A stretch of DNA of 33,210 nt from a virus (IMGVR_UViG_3300044618_001730:1-33210); one strand, 5' to 3'. Shown: positions 20,803-28,094, counted from the stretch's first letter. Program-made: numbers and translations. Notes: generated by a model not told the origin, from the letters alone.

Positions 20803-22518
20803 ATGCAAGCCATTGAAAAAGAATACATCCTAGCAAGAGCTAAGGATGGACAGACTCGGGTAGCCTGCCCTGCCTGTGGACCGGACAGGAAAACCAAGAA
20901 TGATCCTACCCTTTCCATCAAGCAGGATGCGGCGGGCATCCTCTGGAATTGCCACCACTGCGGCGTCAACGGTTCGATGGGAAGAGGTGGCAAGGTGACT
21001 GCGGTTGTCCCGATCAAGACCTACACGACCGGCGATCTGGATTTCGCTGGCCTGGACTACATGGCAGACCGGGGCATCTCCGATGAGACAGCTAAGTCTC
21101 TCGGCGTTTGCTCAGGCAGGAAGTTCTTCAAGAAATCTGCGACCGAGTTGGATGCGGTCGGCTTCCCCTACCGGCATCAAGGTAGGGTGACGGCGATCAA
21201 GTGGCGGTCCATCTCCACCAAAGAGTTTACCCAGGACGGCAGCGCACAGACCCTGTTCCTGGCTGACAAGATCGAGCCGGGGCAGGATATCGTCATCACC
21301 GAAGGTGAGATCGACGCCCTGTCCTTCTGGGAGGCAGGCATCCCTGCCCTGTCCATCCCGTCCGGGGCTCTGTCCGAAGGCGCCGCCGACGATACTGCCC
21401 GTCTGAAATGGCTGTCGCATCATGACGAACTAATCAAGGCAGCGCCCAATGTCTTCCTTGCGGTGGACATGGACGGGCCGGGCGAGACCACCGCACAGGA
21501 ACTGGCTCGCCGTATCGGTAAGCTGAAGTGCTGGCGCGTCTCCTTCCCTCATGGCAGCAAGGACGCCAACGACGTTCTGCTGAAGGCAGGCAAGGAAGCT
21601 CTCGCCAAGTGCAAGGCTGATGCGGCACGCTGGCCGGTCGAAGGCTTGGCCTCACCGGCTGACTTCATGGACAAGGTGCAGACCCTTTACCGGGATGGCC
21701 TGCCCCGAGGCGCCAGCACTGGCTGGTCCAACGTGGACGAACTGTTCACGCTGAACCCTGGCAATCTCGTCATCGTCACGGGCACGCCCGGCTCAGGCAA
21801 ATCCCAGATCATCGACAACATGCTGGTCAGCGCGATGGCTCGCTATAACTGGCGTGTCGCCTATGCCAGCTTTGAGAATCCGCCCGAGCTTCACCTTGCC
21901 AAGCTCATCTCTCTCCGGGCAGGCAAGCCCTTCGGGGATGGGCCGACGCCCCGGATGAGTGAGGACGAGATGCTTGAAGCCCTTGGCTGGGTGAATGAGC
22001 ATCTGACCTTCCTCACCAACGAAGGCGTGATGCCGACCGTCGAAAGCCTTATCGAAAGGTTTGAGGCTGCGGTTCGCCGGGATGGGGTGAAGGCCGTAGT
22101 CGTGGACCCCGTGAACTTCATCAAGCTCAGTCAGAAAAAAGACGGCGGCGTTGATACTGAAAGTGTTAACGAGATGCTGTCTCAGTTTAAGACGTTCGCA
22201 GCACGGGCAGAAGTTACCTTCTTCTTGATCGCCCACCCGGCCAAGCCCATGAATGTTTCGGCTGACTGGGTTCCGACCGGCTACTCCATCTCGGGTTCTG
22301 CCCACTACTACAATCGTGCGGACTTCGGGCTTACCATCCAGCGCAAGATGGATCAGACCATCTTCCATGTGTGGAAGTGCCGCTTTGCATGGCAGGGGCA
22401 GATTGGTGAAGCCAACCTCTACTACGACAAGGCGACCGGCCTCTTCTCAGAAACCCAGGGCGAGACGCAGGATGACAAGCTTTGGCTGAAGGGTTTCGAT
22501 GAGGTCTACAATTTCTGA
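20803..22518 (+). CDS. primase-helicase (T7 gp4 / Twinkle type)
   Basis: A 571-residue bifunctional replication protein. The N-terminal zinc finger has Cys22-x2-Cys25 and Cys50-x2-Cys53 (CPAC, CHHC). The TOPRIM primase domain has EGEID at 167-171 and Asp222-x-Asp224 (VDMDGPG). The C-terminal DnaB-like helicase has Walker A GTPGSGKS at 327-334 and Walker B ending in Asp435 (VVVDP), followed by an 'IAHPAKP' motif. It unwinds the phage fork and makes primers. It lies directly after the long non-coding region, which would suit an origin, and is followed by a terminator. No DNA polymerase is visible in this window. Confidence 0.9.
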   Translation: MQAIEKEYILARAKDGQTRVACPACGPDRKTKNDPTLSIKQDAAGILWNCHHCGVNGSMGRGGKVTAVVPIKTYTTGDLDFAGLDYMADRGISDETAKSLGVCSGRKFFKKSATELDAVGFPYRHQGRVTAIKWRSISTKEFTQDGSAQTLFLADKIEPGQDIVITEGEIDALSFWEAGIPALSIPSGALSEGAADDTARLKWLSHHDELIKAAPNVFLAVDMDGPGETTAQELARRIGKLKCWRVSFPHGSKDANDVLLKAGKEALAKCKADAARWPVEGLASPADFMDKVQTLYRDGLPRGASTGWSNVDELFTLNPGNLVIVTGTPGSGKSQIIDNMLVSAMARYNWRVAYASFENPPELHLAKLISLRAGKPFGDGPTPRMSEDEMLEALGWVNEHLTFLTNEGVMPTVESLIERFEAAVRRDGVKAVVVDPVNFIKLSQKKDGGVDTESVNEMLSQFKTFAARAEVTFFLIAHPAKPMNVSADWVPTGYSISGSAHYYNRADFGLTIQRKMDQTIFHVWKCRFAWQGQIGEANLYYDKATGLFSETQGETQDDKLWLKGFDEVYNF

Positions 22519-22759
22519 CAACGGTTAGCCTCACCGTTGGCCGCAAAGTTTTGTGTTGCACTAGGCTTCGATGCACACTATGTTGCCTTTGCTCCGGGAC
22601 CAATGGACCCGTCAAGCTTGGGTAGGTCCCCCGACCTCGTAATCCCAGGCAGCCAAGGCAAAGCGTGAGCCTTGGCCTACTTCCCTCAGCCGAATACGAT
22701 GCAGACATTACGGGCGACCCCTCTGCACCTCATGGTGTACGGGTCGCTTTTCGTTTGAC
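22519..22759. other. hairpin-rich gap between convergent genes
   Basis: It holds a 7-bp hairpin directly after the primase-helicase stop (CAACGGT 22519-22525 with ACCGTTG 22533-22539), AGGTC/GACCT near 22624-22637, an 8-bp hairpin GCCAAGGC/GCCTTGGC (22652-22676) and the terminator listed next. No gene or tRNA was found. The density of inverted repeats suggests a structured 3' leader or a small RNA, but nothing more specific can be said. Confidence 0.45.
22714..22756 (+). terminator. rho-independent terminator after primase-helicase
   Basis: GCGACCC (22714-22720) pairs with GGGTCGC (22741-22747) with an inner CACC/GGTG hairpin, followed by TTTTCGTTT. It ends plus-strand transcripts before they run into the convergent RusA gene. 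On the minus strand no T tract follows. Confidence 0.75.
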
Positions 22760-23155
22760 CTACTTCCCCTTCAGCCTTTGAAGTTCTGCCACAGCGAACA
22801 ATGGATCGCGGTGCTGGATGATGACCTCAATCCGTGGGTTGGCCTTGTCTATGCAGTGATAGACATGGCGCTCCCGGACCTGTCTGTCATTCTTGTAGAC
22901 CTTGCCCTGGAGCAGATCGAGGATAAGGCTTTCGTCTAGATCGGGGCGCTGGCTGGCATAGTAAATCCAGAGGTCCATCCGTAGCTCGCCCTCAAGCAAG
23001 GGGTCGAGTGGCCGCACCTGTAACAGAAAGTCACGGGCATAGCCGCGAGCTTTGTCCGACTTGATGGAGGCAGGCCGGTTGCCGAACAGCACAAGCTTGC
23101 GACTGTTGGCCTTACTGGCTGGCTCGCCATAGACCACAAGATGCACGGGCTTCAT
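22760..23155 (-). CDS. rusA: RusA-like Holliday junction resolvase
   Basis: A 131-residue protein with the RusA family layout: N-terminal 'VYGEPASKANSRKLV', 'MDLWIYYASQRPDLDESLIL' with the catalytic acidic pair (R-P-D-L-D), then 'DLLQGKVYKNDRQVRERHVY' with the third Asp in K-N-D-R-Q, and a final strand 'PRIEVIIQ'. It resolves four-way junctions as a dimer during phage recombination. Length is normal (about 120-130). It is the only minus-strand gene of the right arm and is divergent from the exonuclease gene, so the 117-base gap between them probably holds both promoters. Confidence 0.88.
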   Translation of the reverse strand: MKPVHLVVYGEPASKANSRKLVLFGNRPASIKSDKARGYARDFLLQVRPLDPLLEGELRMDLWIYYASQRPDLDESLILDLLQGKVYKNDRQVRERHVYHCIDKANPRIEVIIQHRDPLFAVAELQRLKGK

Positions 23156-23237
23156 GGCCCAATCATGCGCAACATATTGTGCCTAATCAAGCGCACTCAT
23201 CGCCCAACTTTTTTATGCCTAAGTCAACGATACCCAG

Positions 23238-23265
23238 TTGATCTGGGGCAGAATACATGTATCTT
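23238..23265 (+). promoter_or_regulatory. promoter for exonuclease gene, leaderless mRNA possible
   Basis: TTGATC (23238-23243), a 16-base spacer and TATCTT (23260-23265). The expected transcription start, 6-8 bases after the -10 box, falls at or next to the ATG at 23273, and no clear Shine-Dalgarno precedes that ATG. The transcript may therefore be leaderless. Confidence 0.5.
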
Positions 23266-23272
23266 AGAGTGC

Positions 23273-24157
23273 ATGGCGAACATCACCAACAACCACAACC
23301 TACCGCAGACGCTGGTCAATCTCGCACTGCGAGACACCTATAGCCGGGGCAATGCGAACATCTCAGTGACCGAGCTTATCGGCTCTCCTCGTATTCGCAT
23401 CCTCCGTAGTGAGAAGCGGAAGGAGATCGTCACTGATGTCTCTGAACTCCTGTGGCCGCTGCTGGGTCGCGCCCTCCACAATGTCGTGGAGCAGGGCGCC
23501 GATGAGCAGCACGTTGCAGAGGAGCGCCTGTTCACTGAGGTTGCAGGCTGGCGCCTAAGCGGCGGCATTGATCTGCAAATCCTGGGCACGGGCGCCGATG
23601 GCGAACGTCAGGTTGCCATCTCCGACTACAAGATGACGACGGCATGGGCTGTCATGAACCCAAAGCCCGACTGGGAACGTCAGCTTAATTGCTATGCCTA
23701 CCTTGCTGAGAAGCTTCGTGGCTGGACGGTAGTTGGCCTGACGATCAACGCTGTCGTCCGCGACTGGAACAAGCACGAGGCCGAGCGGCGCGAGGGTTAT
23801 CCTGCCGTCCCTCTTGTTGTTCTGCCCCAAACACTCTGGTCGTTCGCTGAACGCGAGCGATACGTCACTGAGCGTATGGCTCTTCATCAGGATGCGGAAC
23901 GCCGCTTCGACTGGGGTGAGCCAATGCCTGAATGCACCGACGAAGAACGTTGGTTCAGACCCGGTAAGCTGGCCGTGATGAAAGAAGGCCGCGTCCGGGC
24001 GCTGAGGTTGTTCAACACGCACGAGAGAGAAGAGGCCGAAGAATATGCGAGAGAAAATAAGGGCTACATTGAAGAGCGCCCTGGAGAGAACACGCGCTGC
24101 GATAGCTACTGTCAGGTCGCGCGCTGGTGCGACCAATACGCACGGCTCAAGGCGTGA
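23273..24157 (+). CDS. RecB/Cas4-type PD-(D/E)XK exonuclease
   Basis: A 294-residue nuclease with the motifs of the RecB/Cas4 group: 'GRALHNVVEQ' with His69, 'SGGIDLQI' with Asp100, 'ISDYKM' with Asp118 and Lys120, and 'RQLNCYAYL' (Gln motif) near residue 140. The C-terminus has 'PECTDEERW' and 'RCDSYCQVARWCDQY', a set of Cys that could hold an iron-sulfur cluster or zinc as in Cas4/AddB relatives. It would degrade DNA ends for ERF/SSB-mediated annealing. The upstream ATG in the frame (23141) lies in the promoter region, so 23273 is preferred. Confidence 0.8.
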   Translation: MANITNNHNLPQTLVNLALRDTYSRGNANISVTELIGSPRIRILRSEKRKEIVTDVSELLWPLLGRALHNVVEQGADEQHVAEERLFTEVAGWRLSGGIDLQILGTGADGERQVAISDYKMTTAWAVMNPKPDWERQLNCYAYLAEKLRGWTVVGLTINAVVRDWNKHEAERREGYPAVPLVVLPQTLWSFAERERYVTERMALHQDAERRFDWGEPMPECTDEERWFRPGKLAVMKEGRVRALRLFNTHEREEAEEYARENKGYIEERPGENTRCDSYCQVARWCDQYARLKA

Positions 24158-24254
24158 CTGGGGAGCCGCCGCTGTTGCCCTGCTCCTGATCTTCCTTGGT
24201 GGTTTCTTCGGCAGCTTGGCTGCTGGCGTGATTATCCGCTGGCTCTTCCAATGA
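24045..24254 (+). CDS. small membrane protein overlapping the exonuclease gene
   Basis: A 69-residue protein with a strongly basic N-terminus (IRATLKSALERTRAAIATVR) and one C-terminal hydrophobic helix (AAAVALLLIFLGGFFGSLAA and on). Its first 113 bases overlap the 3' end of the exonuclease gene in another frame, unusually long for this phage. The ATGA link to the next gene supports that it is translated. A shorter version starting later is not offered by any ATG, GTG or TTG before the membrane segment. Function unknown. Confidence 0.55.
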   Translation: MREKIRATLKSALERTRAAIATVRSRAGATNTHGSRRDWGAAAVALLLIFLGGFFGSLAAGVIIRWLFQ

Positions 24255-24478
24255 AGATCACCAAGCAAGTCAGAGAGTACATCGCTCTTGCCGTCCAAGA
24301 CCTCGATGATGCTGGAATCCCCTGGCAGATCGAGCTTGGAAGGAAGCACCACAAGTTACTCTACGAAGTTGATGGAAAGGGATGGACCATGACTGTCTCA
24401 GCCAGTCCGTCTGATAAGCGATCCGCTCTCAACTTCCGAAGCCAAGTCCGCAACTCCATTCGCAATAGGGCAGCATGA
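24251..24478 (+). CDS. small conserved protein, possible HicA-like fold
   Basis: A 75-residue protein: 'ALAVQDLDDAGIPWQIELGR', 'KHHKLLYEVDGKGWTMTVSA', then 'SPSDKRSALNFRSQVRNSIR'. The order helix, G-R-K-H-H-K-L strand, G-K strand, S-x-S-D-x-R-A-x-x-N-x-x-x-x-x-R helix is common to many phage proteins related to the HicA double-stranded RNA-binding fold. The active His of HicA is matched loosely by the HH pair. ATGA overlaps at both ends. No HicB-type antitoxin lies beside it, so toxin function is unlikely. Confidence 0.55.
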   Translation: MKITKQVREYIALAVQDLDDAGIPWQIELGRKHHKLLYEVDGKGWTMTVSASPSDKRSALNFRSQVRNSIRNRAA

Positions 24479-24885
24479 CCTGGGAACGTATTGAGACATC
24501 AGCCAACAGGAACAACGGAGTGACCGTCGCTTGGCGCGTGCCGAACGGCAGGAAGAACCCGGCTCTTGCGATCTCCATGACCAAGAAGGTCGCCGCCGAA
24601 ATCGCACTCGGCCCGAAGGGCAACAGAAAGGTTCTCGTTGAGCGCAACCGGATGGCAGGCAAGCTTCGGATTCGCATGGCTCCGGAGGACGCGCTTGCTC
24701 ATGAATGCAGGCACGCAACTTGGAGGACCGGCGGATGCAGCATTGCCGCTCCCTTCGATGACGTGAATCTGAAGGAGAGCAAGCCAGCGCAAGATGTGCG
24801 TTGGTCTGTTGAGGACGGCTGGCTTGTCATCAAGCTCCCTCACTGGGCGTGCCCGATGATCCAAGTTTCTGGGAGAGTGGCATGA
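24475..24885 (+). CDS. hypothetical protein
   Basis: A 136-residue protein with ATGA overlaps at both ends. N-terminal 'TWERIETSANRNNGVTVAWR', 'KNPALAISMTKKVAAEIALG', a basic stretch, then 'LAHECRHATWRTGGCSIAAP' and C-terminal 'VEDGWLVIKLPHWACP'. Similar short beta-rich proteins occur in alphaproteobacterial phages, without known function. No catalytic motif can be defended. Confidence 0.6.
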   Translation: MTWERIETSANRNNGVTVAWRVPNGRKNPALAISMTKKVAAEIALGPKGNRKVLVERNRMAGKLRIRMAPEDALAHECRHATWRTGGCSIAAPFDDVNLKESKPAQDVRWSVEDGWLVIKLPHWACPMIQVSGRVA

Positions 24886-25109
24886 GAGACCACCAACTCT
24901 GTCTTTTTCTCACGTCAACGAAGCTCGCTGACTATGCGAGACGGGCAGCATCAGAAGGAAACAACCAGCGCGCCATGCGCGCCTTGGCTCTCTCTGAAGC
25001 AAAGCATCACGCATCCCTTGGCGATCATGTCGGAAAGCGGCTCGCCCTGGCCGATGCCAAGTTCCACAACCAAGCAGAAAGAAGGGGCCGAACGGTCCCG
25101 GCTGAATAG
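24882..25109 (+). CDS. small helical protein
   Basis: A 75-residue helical, basic protein ('TKLADYARRAASEGNNQRAM', 'RALALSEAKHHASLGDHVGK', 'RLALADAKFHNQAERRGRTV'). The start at ATG 24882 overlaps the previous stop (ATGA). The tetratrico-like pattern of Ala and Arg suggests helical hairpins. No family was recognised. It is followed after 9 bases by the HTH gene, whose ribosome site (AGGAGA) lies in the gap. Confidence 0.6.
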   Translation: MRDHQLCLFLTSTKLADYARRAASEGNNQRAMRALALSEAKHHASLGDHVGKRLALADAKFHNQAERRGRTVPAE

Positions 25110-25118
25110 GAGAGACAA

Positions 25119-25580
25119 GTGATTAAGAGCATGTTGAAGTTGAACAACGACGTTCGAGCAAAGGCAGGAGAGTTCCTTGTCCTGCATGAGAACGGCAACG
25201 TCTATGTCGTGGACGAGGATGCGCTGTCTTCCCTTCTCGGGGTGAAGAGCGAAAACGAAAAGCCTTGGTTGACGACCGCCAAGGAGAAGATCGAACACAA
25301 GCGGCGCAAGCCGACCAAGATGGAAGAGGTTGACGACATGCTTCTTCGTGGTCGCCCTGTGAATGACATCGCCCTTCAGGTTGGTCTGTCTCGCAGGATC
25401 GTTGGTCTGCGTCGCGCCACGATGGTTGAGGAAGGATTGCTGCCTCCCCTGACCAAGAAGACGCCGGTTAAGCACCATTGGTACAAGAGCGCCGAGGCCC
25501 TTGAGGCGGCACGAGATCGCGCTCGTCACGCATGGCGAGTTCGTATGGAAAAGTTTGCCAAGAAGGAGACCGGCAAGTGA
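25119..25580 (+). CDS. HTH protein, putative regulator
   Basis: A 153-residue protein starting with GTG at 25119 (AGGAGA 5-6 bases in front). Residues 1-45 look like a small beta domain ('FLVLHENGNVYVVDEDALSS'). Residues about 66-105 hold a helix-turn-helix: 'MEEVDDMLLRGRPVNDIALQ' then 'VGLSRRIVGLRRATMVEEGL'. The basic tail (KHHWYKSAEALEAARDRARH) could contact DNA. A regulator or DNA-recruiting factor fits, but the target is unknown. Confidence 0.6.
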   Translation: MIKSMLKLNNDVRAKAGEFLVLHENGNVYVVDEDALSSLLGVKSENEKPWLTTAKEKIEHKRRKPTKMEEVDDMLLRGRPVNDIALQVGLSRRIVGLRRATMVEEGLLPPLTKKTPVKHHWYKSAEALEAARDRARHAWRVRMEKFAKKETGK

Positions 25581-25614
25581 GCGATGTTCTTGGGGCGCTG
25601 ACGGGCTTCTGGTG

Positions 25615-25782
25615 ATGGGCAGCGACAGAAAGCTTTGGATCGCGGCGCTGGTGGCCGTTGCCATGCTGACCGCGATCTTCGGCGCGCTGCTTTCATACGA
25701 AGCCTACAACGCGGCTGAACTCAGAAACATTCAGTGCATCAATCCCAATAGGGTGGTTTGCGCTTTGGAGGTACGGCGATGA
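25615..25782 (+). CDS. 55-residue membrane protein, copy 1
   Basis: A short N-terminus, one membrane helix (LWIAALVAVAMLTAIFGALL) and a tail ending 'CINPNRVVCALEVRR'. The protein at 26006-26173 has the same length, layout and tail pattern C-I/V-N-P-x-x-V-x-C-A-L-x-V-R, so the two are duplicates separated by one HTH gene. The tail with two Cys would lie outside the cytoplasm. ATG at 25615 overlaps the stop of a 12-codon frame as TGATG. Function unknown. Confidence 0.65.
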   Translation: MGSDRKLWIAALVAVAMLTAIFGALLSYEAYNAAELRNIQCINPNRVVCALEVRR

Positions 25783-26006
25783 GCGGCATCTATCTGGATT
25801 CGGTCGAGGTGTGTCGCCGCCTCTCTGCTGCCTGCAAGAATGCAGGGAGTCAGAAAGCTTTCGCTGAGAAGCACAGCCTGTCAGCGGCCTACGTCTGCGA
25901 CGTATTGAACGCGCGACGTGAGCCGGGTCAGTCCATCTTGGATGCGCTTGGTCTGGTTCGTGTTGTCCGATACCGGGTCAGGTCTATTAAGAAGGGGGAA
26001 GAGTGA
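25779..26006 (+). CDS. small HTH protein (Cro/CI-like)
   Basis: A 75-residue protein linked by ATGA to the first membrane protein and by TGATG to the second. 'LSAACKNAGSQKAFAEKHSL' and 'SAAYVCDVLNARREPGQSIL' fit a Cro/CI-type helix-turn-helix (Q-K-A-F-A-E-x-x-x-L-S-x-x-Y-V). The tail 'VRYRVRSIKKGEE' could form a dimer strand. Between two related membrane proteins it resembles a self-regulating module, an inference from gene order only. Confidence 0.65.
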   Translation: MSGIYLDSVEVCRRLSAACKNAGSQKAFAEKHSLSAAYVCDVLNARREPGQSILDALGLVRVVRYRVRSIKKGEE

Positions 26007-26173
26007 TGAACGGCGAGAACAAGGTGTGGATTGCCGTCATCTGCTTGGTGGGAGTCTTTGTTGTTGGCTCCGGGGTTTTGATCTGGAACGACAGCAACCA
26101 CAAAGCATCACTGCGGCATGCCGCGTGCGTCAATCCTGACAGCGTGGCTTGCGCCCTGGCGGTGCGGCAGTGA
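26006..26173 (+). CDS. 55-residue membrane protein, copy 2
   Basis: Read directly from the sequence: start ATG at 26006 (TGATG with the HTH gene stop), stop TGA at 26171-26173. It begins 'MNGENKVWIAVICLVGVFVV', has one membrane helix and ends 'CVNPDSVACALAVRQ', the same tail as the 25615 protein. Its stop overlaps the GTG start of the next gene (GTGA). Shared length and tail show duplication. Function unknown. Confidence 0.65.
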   Translation: MNGENKVWIAVICLVGVFVVGSGVLIWNDSNHKASLRHAACVNPDSVACALAVRQ

Positions 26174-26496
26174 CGGGCCTTGATGAGAAGCCGGTCTGCT
26201 CTTGCGGACTTTACAGCGGACAGACTTGCTCTCGTCAGCCCTGCCTTCTGAGGGGCATTTCTGCTGAGGATGTGCGGCAAGCCTACCATCAGGGCGTCGC
26301 AAGCGCGACGTGGAAGTATGCGGCTCAGAATCACCAGTTTCCGCTGGTGCCGCAGATGCTGACGCCGCAGATGCCGTTCTTTCATGGCGTGATGCAGCCC
26401 GTTGGTTGCATCTGCCCGCCGGGCGCGAACAAGGAATGCGAGAACCCGGCATGTCCTCGTAAGTCTCACGTCAACGTCACGTCTTCGGGAGTTTAG
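26170..26496 (+). CDS. Cys-rich protein, likely metal-binding
   Basis: A 108-residue protein that starts with GTG in a GTGA overlap. Two Cys clusters, 'PVCSCGLYSGQTCSRQPC' near the N-terminus and 'CICPPGANKECENPACPRK' near the C-terminus, are separated by an unclustered stretch 'AYHQGVASATWKYAAQNHQF'. The spacing suggests one or two zinc sites. No family was recognised. Confidence 0.6.
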   Translation: MTGLDEKPVCSCGLYSGQTCSRQPCLLRGISAEDVRQAYHQGVASATWKYAAQNHQFPLVPQMLTPQMPFFHGVMQPVGCICPPGANKECENPACPRKSHVNVTSSGV

Positions 26497-26498
26497 GC

Positions 26499-26741
26499 AT
26501 GAACGCAGAAGAATGGGCCGACGAGATTTACGCGGCCACCGGCATGGTGGTGAACGCCGAGCAGGCGACCGCCATCAGTAAGATGATCCTGAACGCACGC
26601 ATCCTTGCGCTCGATGAAGCATGGGAAGTCATTGCAGACAGGCCCGTGAATGAAGACGGTCTCACGTTCACCGAGATCATGAACCGCGATCAAGAGATGA
26701 TGGACGCCATCAGGGCTCTGAAGAGGACCGGCTATGTCTGA
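26499..26741 (+). CDS. small acidic helical protein
   Basis: An 80-residue acidic helical protein ('AEEWADEIYAATGMVVNAEQ', 'RILALDEAWEVIADRPVNED', 'MMDAIRALKRTGYV'). It starts 2 bases after the previous stop and overlaps the next gene by 8 bases. The frame is intact and family-like for phage accessory proteins, but nothing specific can be assigned. Confidence 0.55.
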   Translation: MNAEEWADEIYAATGMVVNAEQATAISKMILNARILALDEAWEVIADRPVNEDGLTFTEIMNRDQEMMDAIRALKRTGYV

Positions 26742-26979
26742 CGACAACGTGGTCATCCTGCCCGTGATCTCCACCCTTCCCGTCCCGGTGGGGCGCATCC
26801 TTGAGCAGGCCATGAAGGCCGATCTCAAGATGTGCATCGTCATCGGCATGAACCAAGACGAGTCTCCGTATTTCGCCAGCAGCGAACCAGACGGCGGTGA
26901 CATTCTCTGGTGGATCGAGAAGACGAAGCTGGCGCTGCTTCATGTCGGCGGCGCTTGGCCTGGGACTGAGGGGCAGTAG
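26734..26979 (+). CDS. small hypothetical protein
   Basis: An 81-residue protein: 'NVVILPVISTLPVPVGRILE', 'AMKADLKMCIVIGMNQDESP', then 'ILWWIEKTKLALLHVGG'. From memory, short proteins of the form 'ASSxxDGGxxLWxxExAKxxLL' occur in phages and may share ancestry. It starts inside an 8-base overlap. Function unknown. Confidence 0.6.
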   Translation: MSDDNVVILPVISTLPVPVGRILEQAMKADLKMCIVIGMNQDESPYFASSEPDGGDILWWIEKTKLALLHVGGAWPGTEGQ

Positions 26980-26981
26980 CG

Positions 26982-27404
26982 ATGGCTGATGATATCGTAG
27001 ATCGGCTCTTGGCAGAGGCCGAAGGATGGCGAGAAGAGATGCGCCCGGAGTGCGGTCGCACGCTTGATGAAGCCGCCAATGAGATCAAGCTGCTGCGTCA
27101 GGTGTGCGCTCGTCTCGCTCGTGACCTCAGCACGGCGCAAACTGACATCCTGCCCTGGATCGAGAAAGTCCAGCACCTGACAGCCACGAACATGGAACAT
27201 GCTGCCGCTCTCCGACAGCAGGATGGCAAGGTGACTGTCAGCCGCGAGTTGGTTGAGAGCGTGCTTGAGGATGCTGAGGCATTTGTGGCTTCGGAGTACG
27301 TCATCAACGGTGAGGTCCACCGATCCGAACGCCGCAGATATTTCCGGGATATGGATGACATTTGGAAGCTGAAGGCAGAACTGAGGGAGGTGAAGGGTGA
27401 GTGA
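26982..27404 (+). CDS. DIVDRL family coiled-coil protein (second locus)
   Basis: A 140-residue protein starting 'ADDIVDRLLAEAEGWREEMR', then 'CGRTLDEAANEIKLLRQVCA', matching the blocks of the tandem family at 17127-18957, and a C-terminal part with 'VTVSRELVESVLEDAEAFVA'. It is a distant copy of that family 8 kb away. The start lies 2 bases after the previous stop, and its end overlaps the next gene by 8 bases (GTGAGTGA). Function unknown. Confidence 0.65.
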   Translation: MADDIVDRLLAEAEGWREEMRPECGRTLDEAANEIKLLRQVCARLARDLSTAQTDILPWIEKVQHLTATNMEHAAALRQQDGKVTVSRELVESVLEDAEAFVASEYVINGEVHRSERRRYFRDMDDIWKLKAELREVKGE

Positions 27405-27675
27405 GCAGAACAACGCCGCCGCCGAACGCAGCGCCCACGTCACTCGGGGTTCTGCCCCAACGATCAAGGAGAACATCCTTGTCGAGGTGTCGAAGGGCGT
27501 CTTCCAACTGAAGGCCGTCGCTGAGGCAGAGAAGGAAGTTGCTCGTCTCCGGGCAGCACTGGAGAAGATCGCTCACTCAGCAGACTACGACACCATCGTC
27601 AGCCCCGATGGGGATCGGCACGAGATGGCAATTCAGACGGCGCTAGATGCGCTTAGGGAGAAAGGAAATGAGTGA
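27397..27675 (+). CDS. hypothetical protein with coiled-coil tail
   Basis: A 92-residue protein starting with GTG at 27397. The middle has 'LVEVSKGVFQLKAVAEAEKE', and the C-terminal half 'VARLRAALEKIAHSADYDTI' through 'ALDALREKGNE' carries the coil-loop-tail arrangement of the DIVERLR family without its N-terminus. The AAAGGA used by the next gene falls in its last codons. Function unknown. Confidence 0.6.
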   Translation: MSEQNNAAAERSAHVTRGSAPTIKENILVEVSKGVFQLKAVAEAEKEVARLRAALEKIAHSADYDTIVSPDGDRHEMAIQTALDALREKGNE

Positions 27676-27838
27676 CTATGACCGGCTCTTCCGCCTGTTC
27701 GATGAGGCGATGGGCGCGTTGAAGACGCTGGCCGACGAGGCTGAGGTGAAGGGCGCGACATACGCCTCAAGGCTGATTGATGAGATGATCGACCACCTCG
27801 TGACCGCAAGGCAGGTGGTGGAGGGGGACGATGACTGA
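27668..27838 (+). CDS. 56-residue helical protein
   Basis: A short acidic helical protein ('SDYDRLFRLFDEAMGALKTL', 'ADEAEVKGATYASRLIDEMI'). It starts at ATG 27668 in an 8-base overlap with the previous stop, and its stop lies in the ATGACTGA of the next gene. Gene spacing supports it as real; the family is unknown. Confidence 0.55.
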   Translation: MSDYDRLFRLFDEAMGALKTLADEAEVKGATYASRLIDEMIDHLVTARQVVEGDDD

Positions 27839-28094
27839 TGGCGTCTATCACTGCGAGTGCGATCCGCATGGCGACAATGCCAAGTGCGACAGGCCCTGTG
27901 CGAAACCCTGGGGAGTGCCGATGAAGAACGAGCGCATCACTACCGACTTTGCTGAGGGCTGGCGCGCTGGCTTTGAGGCAGCACGAGTGCAGCTTGAGGC
28001 TGCGGCAGAGAGGGCAATGGCCGACTACAGGTCTGTGATGAAGGCGATGAGGGCGGTGGAAACTCCTGCCCCGACGAGAAAGGAAGAAGGATGA
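27831..28094 (+). CDS. hypothetical protein with Cys cluster and helical tail
   Basis: An 87-residue protein with an N-terminal cluster 'YHCECDPHGDNAKCDRPC' that could hold one metal ion, then a helical part 'AEGWRAGFEAARVQLEAAAE'. Overlaps on both sides (8 bases and ATGA). The 'F-A-E-G-W-R-A-G-F-E-A-A-R' helix is a common phrase in small phage proteins. Function unknown. Confidence 0.55.
   Translation: MTDGVYHCECDPHGDNAKCDRPCAKPWGVPMKNERITTDFAEGWRAGFEAARVQLEAAAERAMADYRSVMKAMRAVETPAPTRKEEG

Noticed and set aside
24251-24478. HicA toxin
   Set aside because: The fold is only loosely similar and no HicB antitoxin gene is adjacent.
25577-25615. A 12-codon frame starting GTG between the HTH gene and the first 55-residue membrane protein
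   Set aside because: Overlaps are well placed on both sides, but the peptide is too short to defend; it may be only a reinitiation bridge.
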